Shown: positions 16,107 to 25,900 of the stretch, piece after piece
Position numbering within the stretch: position 1 is the stretch's first letter
Layout: every line of letters begins with the position of its first letter
NCBI GenBank assembly: GCA_945902955.1
Contig: CAMDNO010000024.1
Location: forward strand, 1 to 34,012
Direction of reading: 5' to 3'
Source of the DNA: Porphyromonas cangingivalis
Lineage (GTDB): Bacteria > Bacteroidota > Bacteroidia > Bacteroidales > Paludibacteraceae
DNA length: 34,012 bases
Program-made: the position numbers and the translations under genes
Notes under the pieces: generated by a model
What the model was told of the DNA's origin: nothing
The model's database searches: none
The model's input: the letters and a program-made list of their open reading frames with translations, nothing else

Positions 16107-18346
16107 TTCACAACGTTCGTTGTTGAATTCTGATATTCATTAGCAATACTAAAAAGCGGACTATATTTTTTGTGGATTTCCCGAACAAGTTTGAGCGGAT
16201 TTCCCTGAGGTACATTGCTAAACGAGTGCTGCTCGTTAGCCCAACCCCATTCAAAACGAGCCATTTCTTTGTTAATCGACTCCATATCTAAAGCGGTATT
16301 ATTTCTTAGACCCGCTCTTAATTTTTCGAAAAACATTTCCCAGCGTACTTTGTAATACGAGGAAATTAGTCCTGAAAGATTCCGGCTGGCATAATCAATA
16401 ATTTTATTTCCTTCGCCTCCCCAAGTGGTTATCAATACACAGGCATTGCGCTCATAATACGCTTTACTTGCCGAGTCGTTGCCAAATTGACGGGCATCGT
16501 GTATCCATTTTCCCAACAAAAATTCCGGTTGTGTTGCCAACAAACGATCCTGATCATCAAATACAGTTAGAAAAATCTTGATTTGCTTTTCCATTTCTAC
16601 CGAATCCTTTTTTATGTATGCATCGTTAATTTTAGCACGAAGTGGAATTATCAAATTATCTAACACTTGTTTGGTAACTACCACCAACTCTTTTTGATAT
16701 TCAGCACTTTGCAAACTTGCTTCATTTGCCGATAGCATCAATGTGAGTATATTGGTCAGTTCTTTGTAGTCGTACTTATTGGGTCGCTGATACCCTTTTA
16801 CGCCCGTTAATAAAGGACGAGCCTGAAGCAAACTTCCGGTTGCAATGTTCGACAACTGATCGTTATACACCAAATCAATCAATTTTCGTTGCGCTTTTTC
16901 AGCTATCGAATCATTATTTTTGGTTCGTGTTTTCGAATAGTTGGTAATCCATTCATTTACATTGGTTACACTCTTGTCCCAACCATAATCGAAAAGCCAC
17001 TCAAACATAAAGCGGTTTACATTAAACCCTTCGAGCGTAGAACCAATTCCACAAAGTTTTCCATGTGTGGTATCATTTTCGGCTTTCAGTATGCGCTGCG
17101 CAACTTCTTTGATAGGCGCTGCCATTTCGGTATTTCCACCAAAATTGCCCAGATAGCACCAAATATAAGGCGCTCCATGCCAGGCATTTGTATTTCTCCA
17201 AACTTCTTCTTTTTCAACAAAATAGTCCAAAATAATCATTTTACCATCGGGTACAGCCTGTATCATTGCTTTTAAGCGTGTGGGGTCTTCTTTCCAGAGT
17301 TTCATATAATAAAATGTCCAGCCCATTTGAACCCAAACAGCTTCCGAATCTACGCTTTGCATACCATCGTAAATCGTTCTCGATACAGTAGCCATATATT
17401 CGGGCGTAGTTTCAGGCGGGTCCATTTCGTTAAACGGGTCGGCTCCATACACATGGTCGGTTCCAAAATGTTTGGTTTGTGTAATTAGAAATTTCTGCTG
17501 AATTTGTATAAAAAGCGAATCCATTGGGTCAAGAAAAAATGCATCATATTCTTTACCGGTTCCATACGAACCCAAGGACGAGATTTTTGCATTTGGATAT
17601 TTTTCTTTGATAGCCTTAGGCACATGTCCTGCAAAGGCGGGGAGCACGGGTGTCATACCAAAAGACCTTTCGCGCTTCAAAATCTGTTTCTGCAGTTCCA
17701 GTTGATGCGTAATATAATCCTGCGGCAAAGGTCCTAAAAATCCATCGAGGTTACCCATACGATGCCATGGAAGGTGAGCCGGACCGGTAAAATAAGCCCG
17801 TATCTGCTCTTCGGTCATGCCAAATTCTTTCCATACTTCGAGCCATATAGCTTCCTGTCCGGTAATAGCCAAAGGTATATTGATACCATTGAGTGCCATC
17901 CAGTCGATAAAGCGCTCCCAATCGTTCCATTGCCACCACAGCATGGTGTAGCCAAACGTACAATAATTCAGAAAAAACCGCTTTTCGAACCGCGATTCGA
18001 GTAGTATGGTTTTGTTCATCATGGGCAAAACAGCAGGAATGCTATAGGCATCATCTTTGTACCACGAAACACGAATTTGGCAATAATTATTCAGATAATA
18101 ATTAAATCCTTTGGCAATAGCAAGTTCGTTGGTTCCTTTAATTACAATTTTACCCTTTTTGCCACTTAATTCAAAGGCTTCCTTTTTGTCTTTCCTTTTT
18201 AAGTTCTTAATACTAAATTGGTTCGATTTTCCGGGTAGGATTCGTTCGATAAGCTGGTAAGAGCTTTGAAATTTTGTGTCTTTTGCTTCGAGGGTGTGCA
18301 TCCCAAAAAACAAAAATAGCAGTAAACCAATGTATGACTGTTTCAT
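16103..18346 (-). CDS. Alpha-N-acetylglucosaminidase (GH89, NAGLU family)
   Basis: A 747-residue exported glycosidase removing terminal alpha-linked GlcNAc, as at the non-reducing end of heparan sulfate or on mucin-type glycans. A signal peptide covers ~1-21. The NAGLU N-terminal domain is followed by the catalytic barrel with NYCTFGYTMLWWQWNDWERF (128-147), GADPFNEMDPP (301-311, catalytic Glu307), WCYLGNFGGN and GSTLEGFN (435-442, catalytic Glu439). A C-terminal all-helical domain ends the protein. It is first gene of the operon, with a promoter motif 43 bp upstream. Confidence 0.95.
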   Translation of the reverse strand: MKQSYIGLLLFLFFGMHTLEAKDTKFQSSYQLIERILPGKSNQFSIKNLKRKDKKEAFELSGKKGKIVIKGTNELAIAKGFNYYLNNYCQIRVSWYKDDAYSIPAVLPMMNKTILLESRFEKRFFLNYCTFGYTMLWWQWNDWERFIDWMALNGINIPLAITGQEAIWLEVWKEFGMTEEQIRAYFTGPAHLPWHRMGNLDGFLGPLPQDYITHQLELQKQILKRERSFGMTPVLPAFAGHVPKAIKEKYPNAKISSLGSYGTGKEYDAFFLDPMDSLFIQIQQKFLITQTKHFGTDHVYGADPFNEMDPPETTPEYMATVSRTIYDGMQSVDSEAVWVQMGWTFYYMKLWKEDPTRLKAMIQAVPDGKMIILDYFVEKEEVWRNTNAWHGAPYIWCYLGNFGGNTEMAAPIKEVAQRILKAENDTTHGKLCGIGSTLEGFNVNRFMFEWLFDYGWDKSVTNVNEWITNYSKTRTKNNDSIAEKAQRKLIDLVYNDQLSNIATGSLLQARPLLTGVKGYQRPNKYDYKELTNILTLMLSANEASLQSAEYQKELVVVTKQVLDNLIIPLRAKINDAYIKKDSVEMEKQIKIFLTVFDDQDRLLATQPEFLLGKWIHDARQFGNDSASKAYYERNACVLITTWGGEGNKIIDYASRNLSGLISSYYKVRWEMFFEKLRAGLRNNTALDMESINKEMARFEWGWANEQHSFSNVPQGNPLKLVREIHKKYSPLFSIANEYQNSTTNVVK

Positions 18347-18388
18347 TATGTGAGAATTATAAGTAGAAAATTAATTTTAATAATAGCA

Positions 18389-18396
18389 CAAAAATA
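18389..18396 (-). promoter_or_regulatory. Probable promoter (-7 motif TATTTTTG) of the GH89-GH78-lyase operon
   Basis: On the minus strand TATTTTTG matches TAnnTTTG and lies 42 bp before the GH89 start codon. No clean TTTG lies at the usual -33 distance. Confidence 0.45.
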
Positions 18397-18550
18397 CGAT
18401 AAGCAGATACAATTAGTTGGCTATTATCGTGCATTATTGGGGTAAAAATTGCGAAATAAAAATATATGTCACCTCCAAAAAGCAGAAAAGAATGCCCAAA
18501 AATTTAAAAAAATTTCAGACATTCTTTCCTTTAAACACTCAATTAAAAAC

Positions 18551-18715
18551 TTATCCTATATTATTTCGATATGGATCATTGTGCATAAATTCAGGTGATA
18601 GTAGTGCTCCTTCACTTGGACCCGCAGGCGGAGCTGATTCCAACGCCAATGCTATTTCGTTATCAATCAAAATGAGCTCAACTTGTGGAGCTGTATATGT
18701 TTTTTTTGCTTCCAT
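18551..18715 (-). CDS. Small conserved-type peptide with MEAKKTYTAPQVE start
   Basis: A 54-residue protein reading MEAKKTYTAPQVELILIDNE, an acidic/hydrophobic centre, a proline-rich SAPPAGPSEG stretch and a HNDPYRNN end. Short peptides starting (K)KTY.AP.VE and ending with a proline/asparagine-rich tail are frequent in Bacteroidales near surface-protein genes, but their role is unknown to me. An upstream ATG at 18760 would add 15 residues (MMIKKEHETRKKLSI), but the family-like start is at 18715. It lies between the beta-helix gene and the GH89 operon on the same strand. Confidence 0.6.
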   Translation of the reverse strand: MEAKKTYTAPQVELILIDNEIALALESAPPAGPSEGALLSPEFMHNDPYRNNIG

Positions 18716-18751
18716 TATACTTAATTTTTTTCGCGTTTCATGTTCTTTTTT

Positions 18752-18780
18752 TATCATCACATCAACGTATCATCACATCA
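18752..18780. repeat. Direct 13-bp repeat upstream of the small peptide gene
   Basis: tatcatcacatca occurs at 18752-18764 and 18768-18780, separated by acg. It lies between the beta-helix gene stop and the peptide gene start. It could be an operator or simply a slipped spacer repeat. Confidence 0.6.
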
Positions 18781-18785
18781 CCACA

Positions 18786-21700
18786 TTATTTAATAATTAC
18801 TCTTTTTGACTGATTATTCACTTTTACCACATAAATACCAGTTTGCAGTTTGCAGTTTGCAGTTTGCAGTTTTGAGTTTACTGTACCGTTTTCCATTAAC
18901 TGTCCTACAGCATTGTAAATCTTATAATTGCTTTTTTCAGGTGCAATAATCGTTATTTGATTGGCTGCATTTACAAATACTTGAGCATTGATTTTAGCTC
19001 CATTATCAATGTCTGTGGCAACGTCTGGTGCACGGAAAATGAGGCTGAAACGATTGGTAGTATTTTCTGCTGCATTAAAACTATATGATGTAATGCCATC
19101 AGTAAGGTCTGTTTCCATTCCATTATTCGCATTATCCTTTAAAATCACCCGAACATCCGAAGGCAAATTTGAAGTCTCATTGGCTTTAATACTAAATGCT
19201 AAGGCACTTCCAGGCACAAACCCTAAAGAAATTTCCTGATTTAATGGCATAGTTTTCAACCCGTTCATAATTAATTTTTCATTTCCAACACTTGTGTAAA
19301 TTTGAACTTCTGAATTTGCTTCTTCGAATTTTGGCGAATCGTAACGGTCGTAGCCATTTTCGGCATTTTCATCAAAGAATAATAAGGTCTCATCTGTACG
19401 TGTTCCATTCGATACTTCCAATCGAACCCGCTGACGATCTGTATTTTTAACCGCAGGAGCTTTTAATGGATTAGCTGCTTGATGCGATTTTGTTAAATTA
19501 GCATCCATTGTTAACGTTCCGGTAGCTTTGGCTTTTATCCAAAATGCTTGCATGGGTGGAATTATACCACCTGAAAGTAAAGAATGAGTTGGCACGGCTT
19601 CTCCCGTTGAAGCATTGTAGGTCTGAAATGACCATGTACCTGTATTGTTTGATGTGCCACCGGTATTGGTACGAACATAAATGCTCGATTCAATAAGAGC
19701 TGAATTTGCATTTACAAAAGTGTTGGTCCAACTCAAATGACTAGGATATGGATTTCCAATCAGGTTAAAGCCTGTACCCGATTTTGTTAGGTAAATTGGA
19801 ACATTGCCTGTATTCAGCGTTCCGGTGAATGAAATTGTTGAACCTGCAGTAGTAGGTAAAGCTATATAACCATGACCTCGTAAAAAAAGACTATCGGCAA
19901 CAAAAGGTTTTGATGTCCAACTTCCTGCTCCTGAATTATATGCTTCGTCGCGCTGATAATAGGTATAACCTGCCGGAGCTATTGCACCCGATACCGGTGA
20001 ACTCATATACCAGTTGCGTGTAGTAGCAAGATATTGTTGAACAGTAGTTGTCCCTCCAACAGTTAAAATACCTGTATTGGTAAATGTACCTGTGCCATTT
20101 ACAGCATCACTTAGTATTGAAAAGTTATTTGCAACAGCTAATGTCCCCGAAGTAATACTGAGTTGTTTGCCGGCACTTAATACTAAGTTGCGAGCATCAA
20201 ATCCTGCTCCCGTAAAGTTGCCATCAATTCTTGCATTGTAATTTGTAGTGGGTGATATTGTACTCCAAGCACTTCCATTCCAAATCGCAACATAATCAAA
20301 CGCGCCCATAGTTGGGGTAATGCTACGACTAAAAGCATAATAATCATAAGGAACAGTAGAGGATAAATTCACACCTGTGAGTGACAAGTATGATGGGACA
20401 TAACTCTCGGCAGTGGTTCCACCTGCATTGGCAAATGATGGATTTTCATTTATACTATTTGCATCTAAACCTGCTGCATAGGCGGTAGGTGTAGTTTGTG
20501 TTACAATGGGCAAAGAAGCTACGTCTCCAGCATAGTAACCCAACACTGCACCTGAAGCACCGCTCGAAATATAATCATTATAGTCAACTGTAAGTGAACC
20601 ACCAGCAGGTTTCGTATTTACAAACAGTGCATAATGCTTACCAGTAGCTCCACCTCCATCGTTCGAACGGGTATTTACTAATACATTATTTCGATAGTTT
20701 CTTGTATTGGCAGTACCGCCACTCCAAAGACATGCAGATCTAAATGTACCTGATGTAGGAGCTCCGGTTATATATACCGTGTTATGATAAATACTTGTGT
20801 TTGCCGAATTGGCAGCATCATTAATACCATTAAGTACATAAGCATTAGTATCGCCTAATTTTATAATATTATTTGTCACAGTAGCAGTATTTGTTGAAGA
20901 GACTCCTCCAAGAGTTAATATGCCATTCACTGCTCCGGTGCCTGTATATCCGGTAATTCCAAGAGAGTGGATTAAATTGCCATTTATAGTAACAGTGCTG
21001 GTTACTGAACCGGCATAAATACCATGAAGAGAACCAGTTGTTGTACTGTTTGTGATGTTGGCTACGGTGTTATTTTCGATGGTGCCAGTTCCAGTACCTA
21101 AAAATTGAATAACGAATACATTTTGAGCAGCGGCTACTGCAGATTCTGTAATACCATTTAAATAGTAAGCATAGATGCTATTAGCCATGGAGGTACTACC
21201 GATGATGTTATTGCTTATAGTACATGTACCTGCACCCGTTTTGGTAATACCTATGACTGTAGTAGCATTACCACTTGCAGTACTGTATGCTTTCATAGAG
21301 CCTATCATGTTATTTTGGCAATCAACAGTTCCGGTAGCGCTAATATTAATCCCAGTAAAAGCTCCAACAGCGGCAGTACTTGAATAAACAATTGACCCTG
21401 TAGTTGTATTGTCACCAAATGAATTTCCTGTAACTGTTCCAATATTGGCATTACCAGCTCCAGAGACTGAAATACCGATAAAATTCCCGGTTGCACCATT
21501 TTGCCAGGATATATTCTGAATTTTATTACCTTGAATGCTGGTTGTATATCCTGCAGACACTGTTGCTAAGATAGCAGTGAAATTTGCGGCTGATGAATAT
21601 TTATAAAACATTCCGTTGCAACCTGCCGATGAACCTCCAATAAAGTTACCTGAGATGGTATGACCACCAGTAACTGTACCACTGATAGCAATCATTTGTC

Positions 21701-22490
21701 TTAGACCACCACCTGTTGATGTGTAAGAAGCCTGATAGAAACTATTGTCCGAAATAGTATAATTGTCATTTTGAACTGCTGATGCTCCTCCTTGTATTAG
21801 TATCTGCTGTGTAGCAACACCTGCTGCAAATAAATTCTTAAACTCATTGTTGGTAATATGATTGCCCACATTAGCATTAGTAGCTGAACCACCTATTGCA
21901 TAAACTCCGTAGAGAACCGTACCCCCATTGTTAGTAATAGTATTGTGGTCAATTGTATTTAATCCATTCCCATTAGCTATTGTCCCATCTGCTGCAAACG
22001 AAACAATACCAAGCGCAGTTGATTGTCCACCTTTTATTGTACAATATTTAACGGTATTGCTTTGAGCGTTTGTCTTAAAACTAATAGTCGAAGAACCTGC
22101 ATTCGTATTGTTAAATATTAAACGACTAGTTCCTGTTTTATTATACCGCCCGTCAATAGTTACATTATTTGCGCCGGTTAAAGCAATTAAACTTCCGGTA
22201 GCAACTGATCCCGAAATAGTCACATCAGCATCCGTTGAGGGGTAAATAGTTAATGATGTCCAGGTACCTGCTCCAATAGCAACCGATGCTGTTTCTGATG
22301 TTGAAGCGCTTATTGCAATTTCAATAGTCCGACCCAACTGACTTGTTCCAATTGCTGCAATTGCAGCACCTAATGTACCATAAGTTAGATCTTGAGATGC
22401 AGACCCTGTCACAGTTACCTGTGCCGTAGCATTCCACGAAAACAGACCTAACAATAAGGTGAGTGATAATGAGAAAATTTTTCTTTTCAT
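18786..22490 (-). CDS. Very large T9SS-secreted right-handed beta-helix protein
   Basis: A 1234-residue exported surface protein. A signal peptide (~1-23, ending ATAQ) is followed by a long right-handed beta-helix (~30-700) with repeating IxxNxI / NNxI turns (GNHITNNEFKNLF, ISDNSFYQ, ISGNFIGG, VTGNSFGDN). Then come beta-sandwich modules (~730-1150), including RNWYMSSPVSG and FNLIGNPYPSHLSWTN, common in Bacteroidetes adhesins. A C-terminal T9SS sorting domain (NYKIYNAVGQLMENG to GIYVVKVNNQSKRVIIK) closes it. Composition is Thr/Ser/Asn/Gly-rich. It is likely an adhesin or glycan-binding protein on the cell surface, and no catalytic motif was recognised. A 7-bp tandem repeat lies inside the sorting-domain codons. 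Confidence 0.85.
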   Translation of the reverse strand: MKRKIFSLSLTLLLGLFSWNATAQVTVTGSASQDLTYGTLGAAIAAIGTSQLGRTIEIAISASTSETASVAIGAGTWTSLTIYPSTDADVTISGSVATGSLIALTGANNVTIDGRYNKTGTSRLIFNNTNAGSSTISFKTNAQSNTVKYCTIKGGQSTALGIVSFAADGTIANGNGLNTIDHNTITNNGGTVLYGVYAIGGSATNANVGNHITNNEFKNLFAAGVATQQILIQGGASAVQNDNYTISDNSFYQASYTSTGGGLRQMIAISGTVTGGHTISGNFIGGSSAGCNGMFYKYSSAANFTAILATVSAGYTTSIQGNKIQNISWQNGATGNFIGISVSGAGNANIGTVTGNSFGDNTTTGSIVYSSTAAVGAFTGINISATGTVDCQNNMIGSMKAYSTASGNATTVIGITKTGAGTCTISNNIIGSTSMANSIYAYYLNGITESAVAAAQNVFVIQFLGTGTGTIENNTVANITNSTTTGSLHGIYAGSVTSTVTINGNLIHSLGITGYTGTGAVNGILTLGGVSSTNTATVTNNIIKLGDTNAYVLNGINDAANSANTSIYHNTVYITGAPTSGTFRSACLWSGGTANTRNYRNNVLVNTRSNDGGGATGKHYALFVNTKPAGGSLTVDYNDYISSGASGAVLGYYAGDVASLPIVTQTTPTAYAAGLDANSINENPSFANAGGTTAESYVPSYLSLTGVNLSSTVPYDYYAFSRSITPTMGAFDYVAIWNGSAWSTISPTTNYNARIDGNFTGAGFDARNLVLSAGKQLSITSGTLAVANNFSILSDAVNGTGTFTNTGILTVGGTTTVQQYLATTRNWYMSSPVSGAIAPAGYTYYQRDEAYNSGAGSWTSKPFVADSLFLRGHGYIALPTTAGSTISFTGTLNTGNVPIYLTKSGTGFNLIGNPYPSHLSWTNTFVNANSALIESSIYVRTNTGGTSNNTGTWSFQTYNASTGEAVPTHSLLSGGIIPPMQAFWIKAKATGTLTMDANLTKSHQAANPLKAPAVKNTDRQRVRLEVSNGTRTDETLLFFDENAENGYDRYDSPKFEEANSEVQIYTSVGNEKLIMNGLKTMPLNQEISLGFVPGSALAFSIKANETSNLPSDVRVILKDNANNGMETDLTDGITSYSFNAAENTTNRFSLIFRAPDVATDIDNGAKINAQVFVNAANQITIIAPEKSNYKIYNAVGQLMENGTVNSKLQTANCKLQTGIYVVKVNNQSKRVIIK
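18841..18868. repeat. Four tandem 7-bp repeats (gtttgca) inside a T9SS sorting domain
   Basis: Four perfect copies of gtttgca and one degenerate copy (gttttga, 18869-18875) encode SKLQTANCKLQTG on the minus strand, just before the final GIYVVKVNN strand of the sorting signal. Because 7 is not a multiple of 3, gain or loss of one unit would frameshift the last ~20 residues. Three units restore frame. Confidence 0.9.
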
Positions 22491-22582
22491 ACGTAATATA
22501 ATTTTAAAGCATTAATAAATTGAAATTCAGATGTGATTTTATGCTATATCAGCATTTGGTTACACGTACCTAATCAAAAAAA

Positions 22583-22630
22583 GTACTATTCCAAAAAGCA
22601 TGTTTAAAAACATAGTTTTTGGTATAGTAC
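22583..22630. repeat. 48-nt hairpin in the spacer upstream of the beta-helix gene
   Basis: gtactat (22583-22589) pairs with atagtac (22624-22630), ccaaaaa (22591-22597) with tttttgg (22616-22622) and atgttt (22600-22605) with aaacat (22608-22613). That is 20 base pairs with three mismatches and a 2-nt loop. It lies ~100 bp upstream of the beta-helix gene. The rest of 22491-22682 shows nothing else I can identify. Confidence 0.75.
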
Positions 22631-22676
22631 CCGTCTGATTTTTTAAATGCTCAAAAAGAAGTAGTAAAGCATGTTT

Positions 22677-22770
22677 TTACATATTAATAATTGGTGCAAT
22701 CAATCCGTTGTAACTCCAACTTGGTTTTTGCTGGTTTGTTGCGTAGAAGCTTGGGGTTGCTCCGTTTACG
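22677..22770 (-). pseudogene. Fossil fragment of a sialate O-acetylesterase gene
   Basis: Bases 22683-22739 match 27578-27634, inside the acetylesterase gene, at 52 of 57 positions. On the minus strand both read the same frame: NQQKPSWSYNGLIAPIINM here and NQQKPSWCYNGLIAPIINM there. Four of the five differences are synonymous. Here a TAA follows the Met directly. Upstream the frame continues a little (NGATPSFYAT) but no start or catalytic motif is visible. It is a remnant of a diverged paralogue, not a working gene. Confidence 0.75.
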
Positions 22771-22868
22771 ACTTTACAACTTTCTGAATGGCTCTTTAAT
22801 GTTACCTATCATCTCGGCACATACAGGAACTCACATCCTGTGAGCATAATACCATGCCCGACATACAA

Positions 22869-22901
22869 AGAGGTCAGAGCATTTTTTTTGCTCTGACCTC
22901 T
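22869..22901 (-). terminator. Strong hairpin terminator after the lamin-tail gene
   Basis: A perfect 13-bp stem (agaggtcagagca / tgctctgacctct) encloses a 7-nt loop. It begins 37 bp after the stop of the gene ending at 22938 and is followed on the minus strand by tttgt. Its symmetry lets it block transcription in either direction. It isolates the 22938 gene from the beta-helix gene. Confidence 0.7.
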
Positions 22902-22937
22902 GATTATTAATGCAATGTAAAGTCTGAAAGCTGAAGT

Positions 22938-25900
22938 TTACTTCTTAAGAAACTTATCTACTACAGTTTTACCTTCTGTATCCTTCATTTCGATAAGATA
23001 AATGCCATTTGATAAATCGCTTACATTAAGTTTGTTACCATATAATGTTTCTGTAGAAATAACATTCATACCGGTTAATGTAAATACTTTTACTGAAACT
23101 AAATCAATACCAGTAATGTTAAGAATGTTCGATACCGGATTCGGGAATATCTCAACTTTTGAAGCAGGATTAACCGTATTTCGTATTAAACCACTGAATA
23201 CATCTTCGGCAAGTTTGTAAGTTACCTTTGTTGTTCCATCGGCAGCTGTAACTTCTATTACATCATCAATATTTACATAGCCCATTGGTCGTTCAAAACC
23301 GGCTTTATCCAACACTTTAATAGTTGCTCCTTTGTTTGCATAAACCAATGAGAGTAAACTTGCACTGGTAATACTGAAAGGTGTATTTACAATCAATTTC
23401 TTTGTCTGGTCAATTTGCAATACATTCGACAATAGGATAGCTTCGTTGCTTGGAAGTGCGAAGTCGAAAGTGTAAGTTGCTTTGTCACTATTTTCGGCGA
23501 CTACTTCAAGTATCTGGCTTTCGTTAACCAATACATCAAGTACCAATGTATCCAGATTATGAACTTTGAATGACTGTAATGCTCCGCTTGCGTTGTACAC
23601 ATACAGCAGCGATTTAGGACTTACTTCGAGTTTGTCAACTGCCTCTTTAAGTGTCATTATTGGAGTCACTCCGGTTACTTTATTGCCGGTAACGGTTAAA
23701 CCTGAACCTGCTTTTGCCATCAAAGAGGTGTTGTTGTCTAATGGTGAATTTACTAATTTGTAAATTGTTACATTTTTTCCATCACCCGATGTTACTTCCA
23801 AAACATCATTTTCAGCTAACGCTTCACTTTCGGTAAGCACGGTTGTTCCCCGTTTGAAAACAAAGGTTTGCGATGCGTCTGCTTTGTCCAATACCAATGC
23901 TACTGATGTAGGTGAATAATTACTTATATTACCGGTAATTGTCAGATTATCACCCGTATATCCTGTAGCTACTTTTAACTTCACAGAAGTTACTGTCGAC
24001 AAGTCGTTTGTAACCTTATTCATAATATGAACACCTATGTTCGAAACTCCCTTGGTACCATCCCAACCTATGTCAGTTGTACGTTTCACGATCCACTCCG
24101 ACGTTTCAGCTGTTTCATTCCCACCACCGATACGTTCCAGATTACCTTTGGTAACAGTTGGTTTTCGAAGCAATGTATAGAAATTCTCTTGAGTTGGAAG
24201 ATACCTTCCTGCAAGCGAATCGCCAATAAGTTCGAAACGGTCGATAAGCTGGTAAGCAGACGGATCGCGTACATCCTTTATACCATCCAGAATTGAATCG
24301 TTCAACACCTTCAATAACCACATATTGTGATGCGGAATATTCCAGATAACAGTTTCCTCATGATAAAGTGACATTGGTAAATCAGACCATACTTTTAATG
24401 TTTCCGCAGTATATCCTCTGAAAATAAAATCAGATTCAGCCAATATCTTGTTGTGTGTCTCAACATTTCGCAGAGCAGCGCTCATTACCCAAACATCGTT
24501 TGCTTTTACCCAAGGGTCGGTTTGGTTATCATCTTTCAAAAATCCTTTGCCAATATACGGTTTATCGGGAGTAGGTACAGCCGACCAAGCTGCCTGACTG
24601 CCATCGGCTGCCCAGCGTTTTGATGGTACATAATGTGTTTGGTAAATTCTGATACCACTCGAAGTTGAGTAATTTGAGTTCGAAGCACATGTTTTTACAG
24701 CTTGTTGCCATGTTTGAGTTGGTCCACCAGCCACATACATATACCGACTTAAATCCAAATCCTCAGTACCCGGATTGTATATTTCAAGAGCATATCCCGT
24801 TGTACTTATTCCCCAAATCATTTCGGAAATAAACGGCTCTGCAATGTATGGTTGTACAGGTGTTCCGAGCTTTTTAAACATAAAATTGTAGGTTAACGAA
24901 ATGGTGTCGCTTTCGGAAGTTACTGTTACCGATGTGGTTCGCTGATCAATACTTCCATTGAGGTTTGTTGCGTTTTTAACCGTTATTTTTGCTCTTGCGT
25001 CCTGTGTTTTGAACTGCAATGCCGGAATTTTTGTTTCGTCGTAAGCCAGTTCAACAGAATATTCGGTTTTTAACGGTGTAAATTCGGGTAATGAGTCGCT
25101 CGAATTCCACTTTGGATAGCGGGTTGGGTCAACATCGGGCCATGTTACTGAGTTAAGTTGTGCACTATTGCCTTTTACGTAATCGCTTACGGCAATAAAG
25201 TAATCTTTTACCTTTAATCCGTTTTCGGAAGTTACACGCAATTTATCACCGAATTTTAGGTCAATTCTTTTTTGTCCATCTACAAATACAAATTCCCATT
25301 TTGCTTTTTCAGGTTTGTCAAAATACTTTAACAAACTATCGGTACGAGTTGCAAAAGATACATTTATGATAGAGTCTGTTTCCAAACTGGAAGATAAGCC
25401 ATACGCAAAACTACTTGACCAATAATTGGTGTAGGTAGTGTCGGGTAAATTTGTAATGGAGTCTGTTCCGATTTTCATAGACTGCAATAAACGACGTTTG
25501 GGGAATACAACTGCTACATCAGAAGCGGGTTCGCGAACCTGCAATGTAAAATCGGCTTGTTGAAGTTCGGTGCCAACTGCATAGAACGAGAACATATCTC
25601 CTGTACAGGCTGTGTATGATGCTGAATCGGCAAAAACGGCATTTTGTTTGTACTCCCACGACATGCCTTGTCCCAGATTAAAATAGCGAGCTAAGGAGTC
25701 GCCACGAACCATTTGCCAGGGTACAGATATGGTTTTAGCTCCATTATCAACCACAATCATGGATGGATTCTTTGAAGTGTAATTCAATGCTGCACTACCG
25801 TGAGTACCTACGGTTGTAAATACCATTTCTTTGGATGAATTTTTTGGAAGTACCAACCACTCCGAAGTAGCAGCATCGACACCACGCGATTGATTCCAAT

